The position numbers were made by a program, and so were the translations under genes. A stretch of DNA of 25,602 nt from F23-B02 sp963610045 (GTDB lineage Bacteria > Bacillota > Clostridia > Oscillospirales > Oscillospiraceae). The stretch is from positions 1 through 25,602 of the forward strand of contig CAVDMS010000018.1 in the NCBI GenBank assembly GCA_963610045.1, in the 5' to 3' direction. The notes beneath the pieces were generated by a model that did not search any database, was not told the origin of the DNA, and was given only the letters and a program-made list of their open reading frames with translations. Positions 13,053 to 20,798 of the stretch are shown piece by piece (within the stretch, counting starts at the first letter, position 1; every line of letters starts with the position of its first letter).

Positions 13053-13226
13053 ATGACCGATTACGAGGCAATGTATTGCCAGTCACAGGAGGAGCTCGAA
13101 AGCGCTAAAAAGGAAATCGAAATACTGAAAGACCAAAACACAACACTGCATCACAAGGTGTACGAGTTTGGTGTAATAAAGCAGACACTTGAATTTATCC
13201 TCGGAAGGAAGTTTTACGATGACTGA
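13053..13226 (+). CDS. Small coiled-coil phage protein (57 aa)
   Basis: MTDYEAMYCQSQEELESAKK followed by EIEILKDQNTTLHHKVYEF forms a heptad-rich helix; no catalytic motif is seen. The frame is open from 13008, and ATG occurs at 13050 and 13053; GGAGGG six bases before 13053 favours that codon. The end overlaps the next gene by 8 nt. Function unknown; the coil suggests dimerisation. Confidence 0.65.
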   Translation: MTDYEAMYCQSQEELESAKKEIEILKDQNTTLHHKVYEFGVIKQTLEFILGRKFYDD

Positions 13227-13512
13227 ATACATAGAGCGAGAAGCACTATTACGAGATCTAGGGGAAGAGCCGCCTACTTGGTGCGACACTGAAAGTGAAA
13301 TGCAGGAGCGCTCTGACTGGCAGCGGTTTAAGAGCATCATCGAAGCGCAGCCCGCCGCCGATGTTGCGCCCGTAATACGTTGTAAAGACTGCAAGCACAG
13401 CTACGAGGACATAGGCGGTTTGGCATGCTCCTATGGTGTATGCGTTGATTGCATCGTACCACCGGACTTCTACTGCGCAGAGGGAAAGAGAAAGGAGGGC
13501 AATAATGTTTAA
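13219..13512 (+). CDS. Small Cys-rich phage protein
   Basis: 97 aa. N-terminal MTEYIEREALLRDLGEEPPT and an ADVAPVIRCKDCKHSYED segment leading to a zinc-knuckle-like region with further cysteines (C-S-Y-G-V-C-V-D-C and FYCAEG). This is a common Firmicutes/actinophage-type small protein of unknown role. ATG 13219 lies within the stop region of the upstream gene (ACGATGACTGA) with AAGGAAG upstream; the longer frame from 13189 lacks support. Confidence 0.75.
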   Translation: MTEYIEREALLRDLGEEPPTWCDTESEMQERSDWQRFKSIIEAQPAADVAPVIRCKDCKHSYEDIGGLACSYGVCVDCIVPPDFYCAEGKRKEGNNV

Positions 13513-13672
13513 ACCATGCAAAGCGATTTCGGAAGAGATTCTCGACATGCTTGAATTCCTTGAAGGCGATGAGAACACCGACTACGAAAGAGGCATCTTA
13601 ACAGGTTTACGCATGGCGGAATGTCTCGCCGAAGCGGTGGAGCGGAACAGTGAGGTGAGCGATGGCGATTAA
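13505..13672 (+). CDS. Small phage protein (55 aa), unknown
   Basis: Starts MFKPCKAISEEILDMLEFLE. Acidic helical protein with GILTGLRMAECLAEAVE in the second half. AAAGGAGGG precedes ATG 13505, so the longer frame from 13433 is not used. Overlaps the preceding gene by 8 nt and the following ORF by 11 nt. No domain recognised. Confidence 0.65.
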   Translation: MFKPCKAISEEILDMLEFLEGDENTDYERGILTGLRMAECLAEAVERNSEVSDGD

Positions 13673-13841
13673 AATGTTTTGCGACCGATGTGGTGCGGAA
13701 ATCACACCGCGCAAATCAGTGAGATATGCAGGTATGCGGAGTTTGAAGTGCGACGCAAACTACAGAGATTATGAGCTTTGCGTGTCTTGTGCCGATAAAC
13801 TCCAAGGGTGGTTGTTGGGGATGGAGGATAAAAGCAAATGA
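13662..13841 (+). CDS. Small zinc-ribbon ORF (59 aa)
   Basis: MAIKMFCDRCGAEITPRKSV shows a first C-x2-C (C7, C10); LKCD, LCVSC (C40, C43) give further cysteines, so it reads as a two-half zinc ribbon. Start ATG 13662 has GAGGTGAG upstream and overlaps the previous stop; end overlaps the next ATG (ATGA). Probably a phage DNA/RNA-binding adapter; function not known. Confidence 0.65.
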   Translation: MAIKMFCDRCGAEITPRKSVRYAGMRSLKCDANYRDYELCVSCADKLQGWLLGMEDKSK

Positions 13842-14146
13842 CAGCAGAAGAAGCGATAAGAATTTTGCATCCGTCTACAACAGCAGAAACACTTGCGGAA
13901 ATTGAGTATTATGGCGGCTTTAACGGTGAGAAAGCAAAGAGAGCAGCCATTGGCGACGCTCGCTTAGTGGCTTGCGAGGCTCTCGATAAGCAGATGCCGA
14001 AGAAACTAATCTGTGAGCGTGAGCGATCGTCACCGTTTGGAGAGGATGATTACGCATATTGCCCGCGCTGTGAAAACCCGTTGCCAAATGGCGTTAATTA
14101 CTGCGAAGTTTGCGGTCAGCGGCTTGACTGGAGCGGCGTAGAATGA
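13838..14146 (+). CDS. Phage zinc-ribbon protein
   Basis: 102 aa. N-terminal helical part (MTAEEAIRILHPSTTAETLA, then YYGGFNGEKAKRAAIGDARLVA CEAL region) resembles small phage proteins often seen next to DUF3310. The C-terminal YCPRCENPLP and YCEVCGQRLDW form a C-x2-C...C-x2-C zinc ribbon. GGAGG lies upstream; the start overlaps the upstream stop (ATGA) and the stop overlaps the next start. Confidence 0.8.
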   Translation: MTAEEAIRILHPSTTAETLAEIEYYGGFNGEKAKRAAIGDARLVACEALDKQMPKKLICERERSSPFGEDDYAYCPRCENPLPNGVNYCEVCGQRLDWSGVE

Positions 14147-14316
14147 GGCGTAAAGAAGTAAGCACTGAGTGCAAATACTCACCGTCATGCTTCACTTGCC
14201 CACTCAATGACTGCGCCGCTTACGAAAACGTCGCTCAGCTCAACTCGCTGCCGTACGACGGTGAAACTTTGAAAGCGCTCTCAGACGAGGCGCAACGAGA
14301 AAGGAGAATGTTATGA
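14143..14316 (+). CDS. Small Cys-rich ORF (57 aa)
   Basis: MRRKEVSTECKYSPSCFTCP, then LNDCAAYENVAQ. Cysteines C10, C16, C19 and C24 could hold one zinc; the rest is a charged helix. It overlaps both neighbours by 4 nt (ATGA each time), the same coupling used throughout this operon, which supports translation. No family assigned. Confidence 0.6.
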   Translation: MRRKEVSTECKYSPSCFTCPLNDCAAYENVAQLNSLPYDGETLKALSDEAQRERRML

Positions 14317-14774
14317 CACAAGAAAAAGCTATAGCAATCGCCGGGGCGTGCCTTCAGTATGAAAGATGCGAAGATTGTCCGCTCTGCCGCCAGAATAAGC
14401 AACGTGGAGAGAGCATTCCCGAAACGTGCTTCGGCGACTACGAGAAATGTGCCTCACAGATCGAACAGAATTTCGTTGATATGTTCCCAGAGTCAGAGGT
14501 TACTGGTTTTCCTGTTTTCGAAAAAGAAGCAGAGACGGCGCAGAGACCGAGCGTACCTAATGCAGTCCTTCACCCTACGCATTACACCAACGGCGGCATT
14601 GAGTGCATCGAAGCGATCAAGGCGAGCATGGCTGCTGACGGTTTCGCCGATTACTGCAAGGGGAACGTTCTCAAGTATATATGGCGTTGGCGGGAAAAAG
14701 GCGGCGTCGAGGACTTGAAGAAAGCGCAGGTATATCTCGGTTGGCTTATTGAAGCGGTGGGCGACGATGGGTAA
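14313..14774 (+). CDS. DUF3310 phage protein (SaV-like)
   Basis: 153 aa. The N-terminal half is Cys-rich (YERCEDCPLC, ETCFGDYEKC). The C-terminal half carries the DUF3310 signature: HPTHYTNGGIECIEAIKASM, YCKGNVLKYIWRWREKGG and DLKKAQVYLGWLI. DUF3310 proteins are frequent in phage metabolism/replication regions and were described as nucleotide-kinase-like, but catalysis is not evident here. AAAGGAG lies before the ATG. Confidence 0.88.
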   Translation: MTQEKAIAIAGACLQYERCEDCPLCRQNKQRGESIPETCFGDYEKCASQIEQNFVDMFPESEVTGFPVFEKEAETAQRPSVPNAVLHPTHYTNGGIECIEAIKASMAADGFADYCKGNVLKYIWRWREKGGVEDLKKAQVYLGWLIEAVGDDG

Positions 14775-15189
14775 ATGCAAATCTACAATGAGTCTCCGAG
14801 TGAAAAACATGGTAGAATGGCACTTAGAGCATTATTGGCAAGATAAGCAGAACATTGACCAATACTGGAACGATAGCATCCCCTCTCCCACCCCTCATTA
14901 CACTGAAGGGCATAGCGGAAACGCAGAGCGAAGCACCGAAGCAACCGTGCTGAAAATAGCATCGTCGCCATATATTGCGCAAACCGAACGAAGCATTAAA
15001 GCTATTGAGCGGGTGCTTAATAGCGCCGATGAGATCGATCGAAAGCTCGTGCGGCTTATTTACTGGCAGCAAGCGTACACGGTTGAAGGTGCTGCATGGG
15101 CGGCGCATATAAGCAAATCAACGGCATACAGGCATATCAACGATGTTTTACGCAAAATCGCTCTTGAACTCGGCTATATATCAATATAA
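14767..15189 (+). CDS. RinA/ArpU-like late transcription activator
   Basis: 140 aa. N-terminal helical region, acidic/Pro linker (IPSPTPHYTEG), then a sigma-70 region 4-like part: AIERVLNSADEIDRKLVRLI, WAAHISKSTAYRHINDVLRK. This architecture is that of ArpU/RinA-type phage activators. It is the last early gene and is followed within 60 bp by a TATAAT with an unusual upstream repeat, the expected target. ATG 14767 overlaps the DUF3310 stop; the in-frame start at 14749 is less likely. Confidence 0.85.
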   Translation: MGKCKSTMSLRVKNMVEWHLEHYWQDKQNIDQYWNDSIPSPTPHYTEGHSGNAERSTEATVLKIASSPYIAQTERSIKAIERVLNSADEIDRKLVRLIYWQQAYTVEGAAWAAHISKSTAYRHINDVLRKIALELGYISI

Positions 15190-15194
15190 TAAAA

Positions 15195-15240
15195 GTTGGG
15201 AAAAAGGTGGGAAAAATCAAGCAATAAACCATGCTATAAT
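15195..15240 (+). promoter_or_regulatory. Late promoter with activator repeats
   Basis: GTTGGGAAAAA (15195-15205) and GGTGGGAAAAA (15206-15216) form an 11-bp tandem repeat; TATAAT lies at 15235-15240. The -35 region is the repeat instead of a TTGACA box, as expected for an activator-dependent late promoter. The RinA-like protein encoded immediately upstream is the probable activator. Confidence 0.8.
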
Positions 15241-15297
15241 GTTATCGTGGATGTGGGTAATTAGGCATACTCTTCATTCCTTACTCCTTTTCTTCAT

Positions 15298-15334
15298 ACG
15301 TAAGGCAGGCTCCGGGGACGGGCCTGCCTTACGT
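15298..15334 (+). promoter_or_regulatory. 13-bp hairpin in late leader
   Basis: ACGTAAGGCAGGC and GCCTGCCTTACGT form a perfect 13-bp stem with an 11-nt loop, about 60 nt past the late -10. No T run follows, so simple termination is unlikely. It may be a leader element, attenuator or antitermination site, or part of the packaging start region. Confidence 0.7.
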
Positions 15335-15365
15335 GCATATTTACAAGAGCAGCGGAGGATGCGAA

Positions 15366-15581
15366 ATGAGCGATTCATTAAAGCGCATGGCTGAAGAATA
15401 TCGAGTAAATGCAAAGCCGATGCTTGAGCGCATCAAGACGCTCAAACGGCTCCTCGCACAAACTGATACACGATCCGCCGAATGGGCAAGACTGAGAGGC
15501 CGCATATTGACGCTTGAGGCAATTTATGCCGATAACATCCACACTGCAGCATATTTAGAAAACTACCACGGAGGGGATTAG
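15366..15581 (+). CDS. Small helical phage protein, first late gene
   Basis: 71 aa, starts MSDSLKRMAEEYRVNAKPML and continues with LKRLLAQTDTRSAEWARLRG. Almost wholly helical and basic; no recognised domain. ATG 15366 has AGCGGAGG upstream; the longer frame (from 15333) has no site. Position just before terminase small subunit suggests a packaging accessory, which is inference. Confidence 0.65.
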   Translation: MSDSLKRMAEEYRVNAKPMLERIKTLKRLLAQTDTRSAEWARLRGRILTLEAIYADNIHTAAYLENYHGGD

Positions 15582-15596
15582 CGGTGAGGTGATCGC

Positions 15597-16025
15597 ATGG
15601 CTGCACGGCTGACGGACCGGCAGAAAAAGAAGATAGTGGCTGATTATGTGCAGCTTAATAATTATTGTGCCGTTGCAAAGCTCAATAATGTGTCCGCCAA
15701 CACTGTAAAGAATGTGGTTTTATCATGTGCGGACTTTGCGGATAAGTGCGAGGAAAAAAAGGCGGAAAACAGCGCTGATGTACTCGCTTACATGGATGAG
15801 CATAAAAATCTTGTGTGTTCGTTTATCGGGTTGGGACTTTCTGCTTTGAACGATCCCGACAAGATCGCCGGAGCTAATCTTACACAGATTACAACAGCAA
15901 TGGGAACATTGATAGATAAATGGGCAATGATAAGCAGCGCACCGGCCAACACGGCGCAGGAGGATGCGCTAAGTCAGAGCCTGCGAGCTATGGCGGAGGA
16001 GTTAGAAAGCGATGATCAGCCCTAA
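15597..16025 (+). CDS. terS: Terminase small subunit
   Basis: 142 aa. N-terminal helix-turn-helix (LTDRQKKKIVADYVQLNNYC, AVAKLNNVSANTVKNVVLSC), a central oligomerisation helix region (YMDEHKNLVCSFIGLGLSAL) and an acidic C-terminus. It should recognise the packaging site and stimulate the large subunit. It overlaps terL by 14 nt. GAGGTGA lies near the ATG. A TerS-like arrangement of HTH plus central helices is clear; the exact family was not checked. Confidence 0.85.
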   Translation: MAARLTDRQKKKIVADYVQLNNYCAVAKLNNVSANTVKNVVLSCADFADKCEEKKAENSADVLAYMDEHKNLVCSFIGLGLSALNDPDKIAGANLTQITTAMGTLIDKWAMISSAPANTAQEDALSQSLRAMAEELESDDQP

Positions 16026-17220
16026 ACAAAAAAAGATACTTGCGTTCCCATACAGCAAATATGATGCGATTATATGTGACGGCGCTGTTCGCTCCGGCAA
16101 AACATCTATTATGATGTGGGCATTTGTAGGTTGGGCTATGGAGAATTTCAGCGGGCAGAGCTTCGGCATTTGCGGTAAGACTGTCGATAGCTGCACTAAG
16201 AATATCATTGTGCCGTTTACAATAATGTCGCTTGCAAAGGAGAAATACATTCTACGTTGGCGGAGCTCTCACAAAATCCTTGAAGTGCGGCGGGGCGCTG
16301 TGACCAACTACTTCGAAGTGTTTGGCGGCAAGGACGAAAGCAGTTATGCATTGATACAAGGCCGTACCCTTGCGGGCGTTCTGTTAGATGAGGTTGTGCT
16401 TATGCCTCGCTCATTTGTTGAGCAGGCGCTTACCCGATGCAGCGTTGACGGCGCTAAACTGTGGTTTAGTTGCAACCCGGACAATCCTATGCACTGGTTT
16501 TACACAGAGTGGATAAAGCGGGCACGAGAGCGCAATGCACTGTATTTGCATTTCGAAATGACGGATAACCCCGGACTTAGTCAAAAGACGCTTGAACGCT
16601 ATCAGACGATGTTTTCGGGGGTGTTTTACGATCGCTATGTACGGGGCAAGTGGTGCATTGCTGAGGGTCTAGTTTACGACTTTGGCGAGGAACAAATAAC
16701 CGACGATATTCCGCAGAGCGGCGAGTATTACATATCCGTTGACTACGGCACTCTCAACCCGTTTTCTGCGGGACTGTGGTGCATTAACGGCGGCAAGGCT
16801 GTGCGCATTGCCGAGTATTACTATAGCGGCCGAGACAGCAAGGTGCAGAAGACGGACGAGGACTATTGCGACGCTATTGTTAAACTCGCAGGCGGCAAGC
16901 CTGTGCGCCATGTGATAGTTGATCCATCGGCGGCATCGTTTATAACTGCCCTGCGCCGCCGTGGTAACTTCTCAGTGCGAGAAGCTAAAAACGACGTACT
17001 TGACGGTATAAGGCTAACATACCGTATGTTGAAAAACGGGCAAATCAAAATACACAGGAATTGCAAGGACGCTATCCGTGAGTTTGGCTTGTATCACTGG
17101 GACGAAAAATCAACAACAGATAAACCCATCAAAGAGAACGACCACGCAATGGACGACATCCGCTATTTTGCAAACACCACTTTGCGTAGACGGTTTAAAG
17201 TCGATCGTTTGGAGGATTGA
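16012..17220 (+). CDS. terL: Terminase large subunit (PBSX-type)
   Basis: 402 aa. ATPase domain with Walker A GAVRSGKT (24-31) and Walker B VLLDEV (D126, E127), then an RNase H-fold nuclease with SVDYGT (D244), IVDPSA (D304) and NDHAMDDIRY (D377, D381). All motor and nuclease residues are present. It pumps DNA into the prohead and cuts concatemers. Length fits PBSX/Terminase_3 members. GGAGGAG before the ATG; overlaps terS by 14 nt. Confidence 0.95.
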   Translation: MISPKQKKILAFPYSKYDAIICDGAVRSGKTSIMMWAFVGWAMENFSGQSFGICGKTVDSCTKNIIVPFTIMSLAKEKYILRWRSSHKILEVRRGAVTNYFEVFGGKDESSYALIQGRTLAGVLLDEVVLMPRSFVEQALTRCSVDGAKLWFSCNPDNPMHWFYTEWIKRARERNALYLHFEMTDNPGLSQKTLERYQTMFSGVFYDRYVRGKWCIAEGLVYDFGEEQITDDIPQSGEYYISVDYGTLNPFSAGLWCINGGKAVRIAEYYYSGRDSKVQKTDEDYCDAIVKLAGGKPVRHVIVDPSAASFITALRRRGNFSVREAKNDVLDGIRLTYRMLKNGQIKIHRNCKDAIREFGLYHWDEKSTTDKPIKENDHAMDDIRYFANTTLRRRFKVDRLED

Positions 17221-17222
17221 CA

Positions 17223-17429
17223 ATGTGGAAGCGTTTTAAAAACTGGATTATAAATAAATTCCTCCCGGCATGGTGCAGACAGGAATGCGTGGATGAGATT
17301 AAAATGCTAAGAGAAAAGGTAAAACAGCAAGAGGCGGAGATAAGCCGCCTTAATGCATATATAGATGGTATGCGTGAAGTGCTTAAACGGCAGCCCCGCA
17401 TAATCAGAAACGGAGGCAAGCACAATTGA
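17223..17429 (+). CDS. Small coiled-coil protein between terL and portal
   Basis: 68 aa: basic N-terminus (MWKRFKNWIINKFLPAWC) followed by a heptad helix (IKMLREKVKQQEAEISRLNA) and a basic tail. No domain recognised. ATG 17223 has GGAGG seven bases upstream; the TTG at 17217 overlaps the terL stop and is less likely. The end overlaps the portal start by 4 nt. Possible role in packaging or portal assembly is inference only. Confidence 0.7.
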   Translation: MWKRFKNWIINKFLPAWCRQECVDEIKMLREKVKQQEAEISRLNAYIDGMREVLKRQPRIIRNGGKHN

Positions 17430-18808
17430 GTATTTTAAGCGCTATATTTGATGCAAACAAGGTTTATAACTTTGAGCAGGCATTCGGCGTGAAGGATATA
17501 ACTACATCGGATATGAAGATTGCCATAAAGGATTGGTACAGGCTATATTACAACAACGTTGCGGATGAGAACGAAGATCCCAGTCAGCGTCTTCCGATAG
17601 CCATTGTATCGAAGCTATATAAGGCGATGTTCAGCGAATACAAAGCGACGGCTACAGGAACACATTCCGAATTCATCGACGATGTTGTAAATGCTTTAAA
17701 TGTTGTGCGCAAAAAGGCGACGCAGCAAATGCTTATAGGAGGCAATTGCTTTATTAAGCCGTTCTTAACTAAGCCCGTCGCATTTGGTGTTATAAACCGT
17801 CAGAATTATGTTACTCTCGCTCGTGATTCCAATGGGCACATAACCGATATTGGCACCGCAGAGCAGACACGGGAAGGATCTGTTACATACACCCTACTTG
17901 AGCGGAGAACAGTAGACGCACTGGGCTATTTGAGCATTGAATCACGGCTTTATCGTTCATCTGATGGGGTAACACTCGGCACCGAAGTGCCTCTGCGTAC
18001 GCTCGAAAAATATGCAAGTCTTGAGCCTCTCGTAAGGCTGCCTGAGCCTGCTTTCTCCGTCGGGCTTATTCCTTTTACGTCTCCGGGCGAAAACTGCGTT
18101 GACGGCTCTCAGGACGCTGTATCAGTTTATGCAGCCGCTGCGGGGCTAATCCATAATATAAACCACAATGAAGCTCAGCTTAATACCGAGTTTGAAAACG
18201 GGCGATCTCGTATTATCGTCAGCGAGGATATGCTCAACAGAGGAACAGACGGGAAAAAGCGGCTGACAGATACTCTATTTACTGCGGTTGATGAACAGCC
18301 CGACGAAGTAGGTATAACGATATTCTCCCCTGCCCTCCGAGAACAGTCTTTTTTGAACAGAAAATCCGAGTATTTACGAAACATAGAAAGCCTTATCGGG
18401 CTTAAGCGCGGGCTACTGTCCGAAGTTGAGGCAGCAGAACGTACGGCGACAGAAATAACATCAAGCGCTGGCGAATACAACCTAACATTGATTGATTTTC
18501 AACAGGAATGGGAAAAGACTGTGCGAGAAGCGGTGCGCCTCTGCTCTATTCTTGCGAGTATTTATAAGCTTGCCGATGCGACGGGCGTCGATCCTGCAAA
18601 AGATATATCTATCTCTTGGGGCAACGGCATTTTATACGATGAGGATAAGGTTTGGGCGGACTACAAAGCAATGGTGGCTGCCAATCTGCTAAAGCCGGAG
18701 ATCGCCGTAGGATGGCGCTTTGATATGCCGACTGAGACAGACGGCGATCTTGCGAAGATCCGCAAAAAGTATATGCCCACAAATGAGAATATCGACGGTG
18801 AAGTATAA
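17426..18808 (+). CDS. Portal protein
   Basis: 460 aa, standard portal length. Helical and strand segments typical of Firmicutes SPP1/gp6-like portals, including AIKDWYRLYYNN, QRLPIAIVSKLYKAMF, GGNCFIKPFL, NEAQLNTEFENGRSRIIVSE and the long stem helix ERTATEITSSAGEYNLTLID. It forms the ring through which DNA enters and to which the connector docks. Start is TTG at 17426 supported by GGAGG ten bases upstream and overlap with the preceding stop. Ends in TAATG shared with the MuF gene. Confidence 0.9.
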   Translation: MSILSAIFDANKVYNFEQAFGVKDITTSDMKIAIKDWYRLYYNNVADENEDPSQRLPIAIVSKLYKAMFSEYKATATGTHSEFIDDVVNALNVVRKKATQQMLIGGNCFIKPFLTKPVAFGVINRQNYVTLARDSNGHITDIGTAEQTREGSVTYTLLERRTVDALGYLSIESRLYRSSDGVTLGTEVPLRTLEKYASLEPLVRLPEPAFSVGLIPFTSPGENCVDGSQDAVSVYAAAAGLIHNINHNEAQLNTEFENGRSRIIVSEDMLNRGTDGKKRLTDTLFTAVDEQPDEVGITIFSPALREQSFLNRKSEYLRNIESLIGLKRGLLSEVEAAERTATEITSSAGEYNLTLIDFQQEWEKTVREAVRLCSILASIYKLADATGVDPAKDISISWGNGILYDEDKVWADYKAMVAANLLKPEIAVGWRFDMPTETDGDLAKIRKKYMPTNENIDGEV

Positions 18809-20445
18809 TGCTCAATGCCGCCGAAATAGACGATCTGCGTGATGCATCAACGGAGCTTACACAGCCAATAATCGAGTATCTCCTTAAAGACCTTGCCGAA
18901 CGCATAAAAGGCGCAGGAGAGTTTACAGCTACTGCGCAGTATGAAACGTGGAAGCTTCAGCAGCTCGGCTTATCGCAAAAGGAGATCAAACAACAGGTAA
19001 AAAAGCTGTTGAAAACCACTAATGCAGAGGTTGAACGGCTATTCACACAGAGCGCTAAAACAGGATACAGCTTTGATTTAAAGATGCTGCCTACCGCTCA
19101 GGCTATACCGTTTGAACAGAATGCGGCTATACAGCAGATTGTCGCCGCTGCGGTTTCGCTTGCGCAGGATGATTTAACCAATATTACTCAAACGCTCGGT
19201 ATGTTTGATCCTTACGGTAATGCACAGCCGCTGCAGGCGGCTTATCGTAAATGCATGGATTATGCGTTTATGCAGGTTTCCACGGGTGCCACGGATTATA
19301 ATACTGCCATTAGGCAAGCTTCAAAGAATCTCGCCGAAAAAGGTGTGCTTGTAATTGATTATGAAAGCGGTGTACACACATCATTAGAAGCAGCCGTCAG
19401 GCGTAATATAATGGGCGGCTTGGGACTGATGCAGGAAGAGATCAGCAAGCGGAACCATGATGATATGGGAGCGGACGGTTGGGAGATCGACGCTCATAAC
19501 AACAGTGCCCCCGACCATGAGCCTATACAGGGCAAACAATACCCCGACGATGAATATGAGGCACTAAATAACAGCCTCGTGCGTCGTATAGGTACATTGA
19601 ATTGCGGGCATTCGGCATATCCGATTATTATGGGGATAAGCACTCCACAGTATACTCCTGAGCAACTTGAGGCTATGCGCACTGCCAACGAAAAGGGCAT
19701 CACATACAACGGCAAGCATTACACGGGCTATGAAGCTACACAGCACCAAAGGGCGCTTGAGAGGGCCATGCGCAAGCAAAAACGGCGCATTCTTGTTGAT
19801 GAATCAACAGGTGACGAAGAAAAGCTGCAAACCGATCAGATAAAGCTGCAAACGCTGCGGCAGGAATATAAGCGCTTTTCCAAGGCGGCGGGCTTGCGGA
19901 CGCAGGCAGAACGAGCCGAGGTTGCGGGCTTTGGCCACAAGCAGACAGGGGCGGCGGACGCAGAGTACAAAAGGATTGCGAAAGCTGCAAATTCGATGTA
20001 TGATATGGGCAGCGAGAAAGAAAATATCAATGCTTATATGCGGGATTTGCCCATCCGAAAACGGATACAGTCTGGGGAGTTCCCGCTGGTCGAACACAAG
20101 GGGCGGCAAAACAAGCATATTGCAGACACAAAAGAGTATGTGCAATATGTTGAACGAATGCGAAAAGACGGAAGGTATGGGCCGAGCCGAATAACCATCT
20201 CAGGCGACGATGTACGTGATTTGGTTGATGCATATAAAGGTACGGGAATTTTACAACGAGACAGAAATGGACGATGGAGAAATTCCGAGCTAATTACTGA
20301 GCATCCAAATAAAATTGGCGTTGCAGTAAATGATCGAACCGGTGCGGTGGCAGATACTTCCGTGTTTCGCATCCACTATAGCAAAGACGGCGTACATATT
20401 TCGCCGGACTATCCGAGCAAGAAAGGAGCGAGGTGCAAGAAATGA
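18808..20445 (+). CDS. MuF-type minor capsid protein with C-terminal Ntox50-like toxin domain
   Basis: 545 aa, far longer than a plain minor capsid protein. Residues about 3-325 match phage minor capsid protein 2 (MuF-like): MDYAFMQVSTGATDYNTAI, GVHTSLEAAVRRNIMGG, DAHNNSAPDHEPIQGKQYP, NCGHSAYPIIMGIS and NGKHYTGYEATQHQRALERA. A helical linker (about 326-415) follows. Residues about 420-538 resemble polymorphic toxin type 50: GRQNKHIADTKEYVQYVERM, ITISGDDVRDLVDAYKGTG, FRIHYSKDGVHISPDYP. MuF toxins ride in the virion and are thought to be delivered with DNA. The Ntox50 name is from memory. Coupled to the portal (TAATG). Confidence 0.85.
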   Translation: MLNAAEIDDLRDASTELTQPIIEYLLKDLAERIKGAGEFTATAQYETWKLQQLGLSQKEIKQQVKKLLKTTNAEVERLFTQSAKTGYSFDLKMLPTAQAIPFEQNAAIQQIVAAAVSLAQDDLTNITQTLGMFDPYGNAQPLQAAYRKCMDYAFMQVSTGATDYNTAIRQASKNLAEKGVLVIDYESGVHTSLEAAVRRNIMGGLGLMQEEISKRNHDDMGADGWEIDAHNNSAPDHEPIQGKQYPDDEYEALNNSLVRRIGTLNCGHSAYPIIMGISTPQYTPEQLEAMRTANEKGITYNGKHYTGYEATQHQRALERAMRKQKRRILVDESTGDEEKLQTDQIKLQTLRQEYKRFSKAAGLRTQAERAEVAGFGHKQTGAADAEYKRIAKAANSMYDMGSEKENINAYMRDLPIRKRIQSGEFPLVEHKGRQNKHIADTKEYVQYVERMRKDGRYGPSRITISGDDVRDLVDAYKGTGILQRDRNGRWRNSELITEHPNKIGVAVNDRTGAVADTSVFRIHYSKDGVHISPDYPSKKGARCKK

Positions 20446-20657
20446 AAGTAACGGAGAAAGAACTGTTCGACTTTATGGATTCTGGCCGAGAGGTGCGGGT
20501 TACTTGCACTGATGGCGAAACCTTAGCGGGTAAGTGTTGGGCTTATGGCGCTGCGGTATCTGAAGAAGAATTCGGCGAGGATGAGCCCTGCCTTGATGTG
20601 GGATGCAGCACAATCATCCCGCTGAGCCAAATCAAAGACATCGAATATGCAGATTAA
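20442..20657 (+). CDS. Candidate immunity protein for the MuF toxin
   Basis: 71 aa, acidic: MKVTEKELFDFMDSGREVRV, then DGETLAGKCWAYG, FGEDEPCLDVG and IIPLSQIKDIEYAD. It looks like a small SH3/Sm-like beta protein. It begins in the toxin stop (ATGA), directly follows the toxin domain, and is itself followed by a terminator, the classic toxin-immunity layout. GAGGTG lies eight bases upstream of the ATG. No sequence family recognised; immunity is inferred from position, size and acidity. Confidence 0.65.
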   Translation: MKVTEKELFDFMDSGREVRVTCTDGETLAGKCWAYGAAVSEEEFGEDEPCLDVGCSTIIPLSQIKDIEYAD

Positions 20658-20674
20658 CCACAATTCAATGACAG

Positions 20675-20707
20675 ATGCACAGAGCCAAATTGGCGCTGTG
20701 CATTTTT
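20675..20707 (+). terminator. Rho-independent terminator after toxin/immunity genes
   Basis: ATGCACAGaGCCAA and TTGGCgCTGTGCAT pair with one mismatch around a tiny loop, followed by TTTTT. A textbook intrinsic terminator between the packaging/toxin genes and the scaffold gene; some read-through must be needed unless a separate promoter exists. Confidence 0.85.
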
Positions 20708-20720
20708 CATACCCATTTTT

Positions 20721-20786
20721 GGCCTACGCACGGGCCTAACAATGTGCGGCGGCAGGTCACGGCGACGACCTAAAAAGCCTATGCCG
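20721..20786 (+). ncRNA. Structured leader upstream of scaffold/capsid genes
   Basis: A nested hairpin reads CGGC-GGC-AGGTC, loop, GACCT, five A, GCC-tat-GCCG (20747-20786), 12 bp in three steps. Upstream GCAC/GTGC and GGCC/GGGCC pairings (20721-20747) may add a second element. It ends four bases before the GGAG of the scaffold gene, so it may regulate capsid translation or mark RNA stability. I recall similar leaders in Clostridia prophages but cannot name a family. Confidence 0.55.
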
Positions 20787-20798
20787 TAGAGGAGAAAA

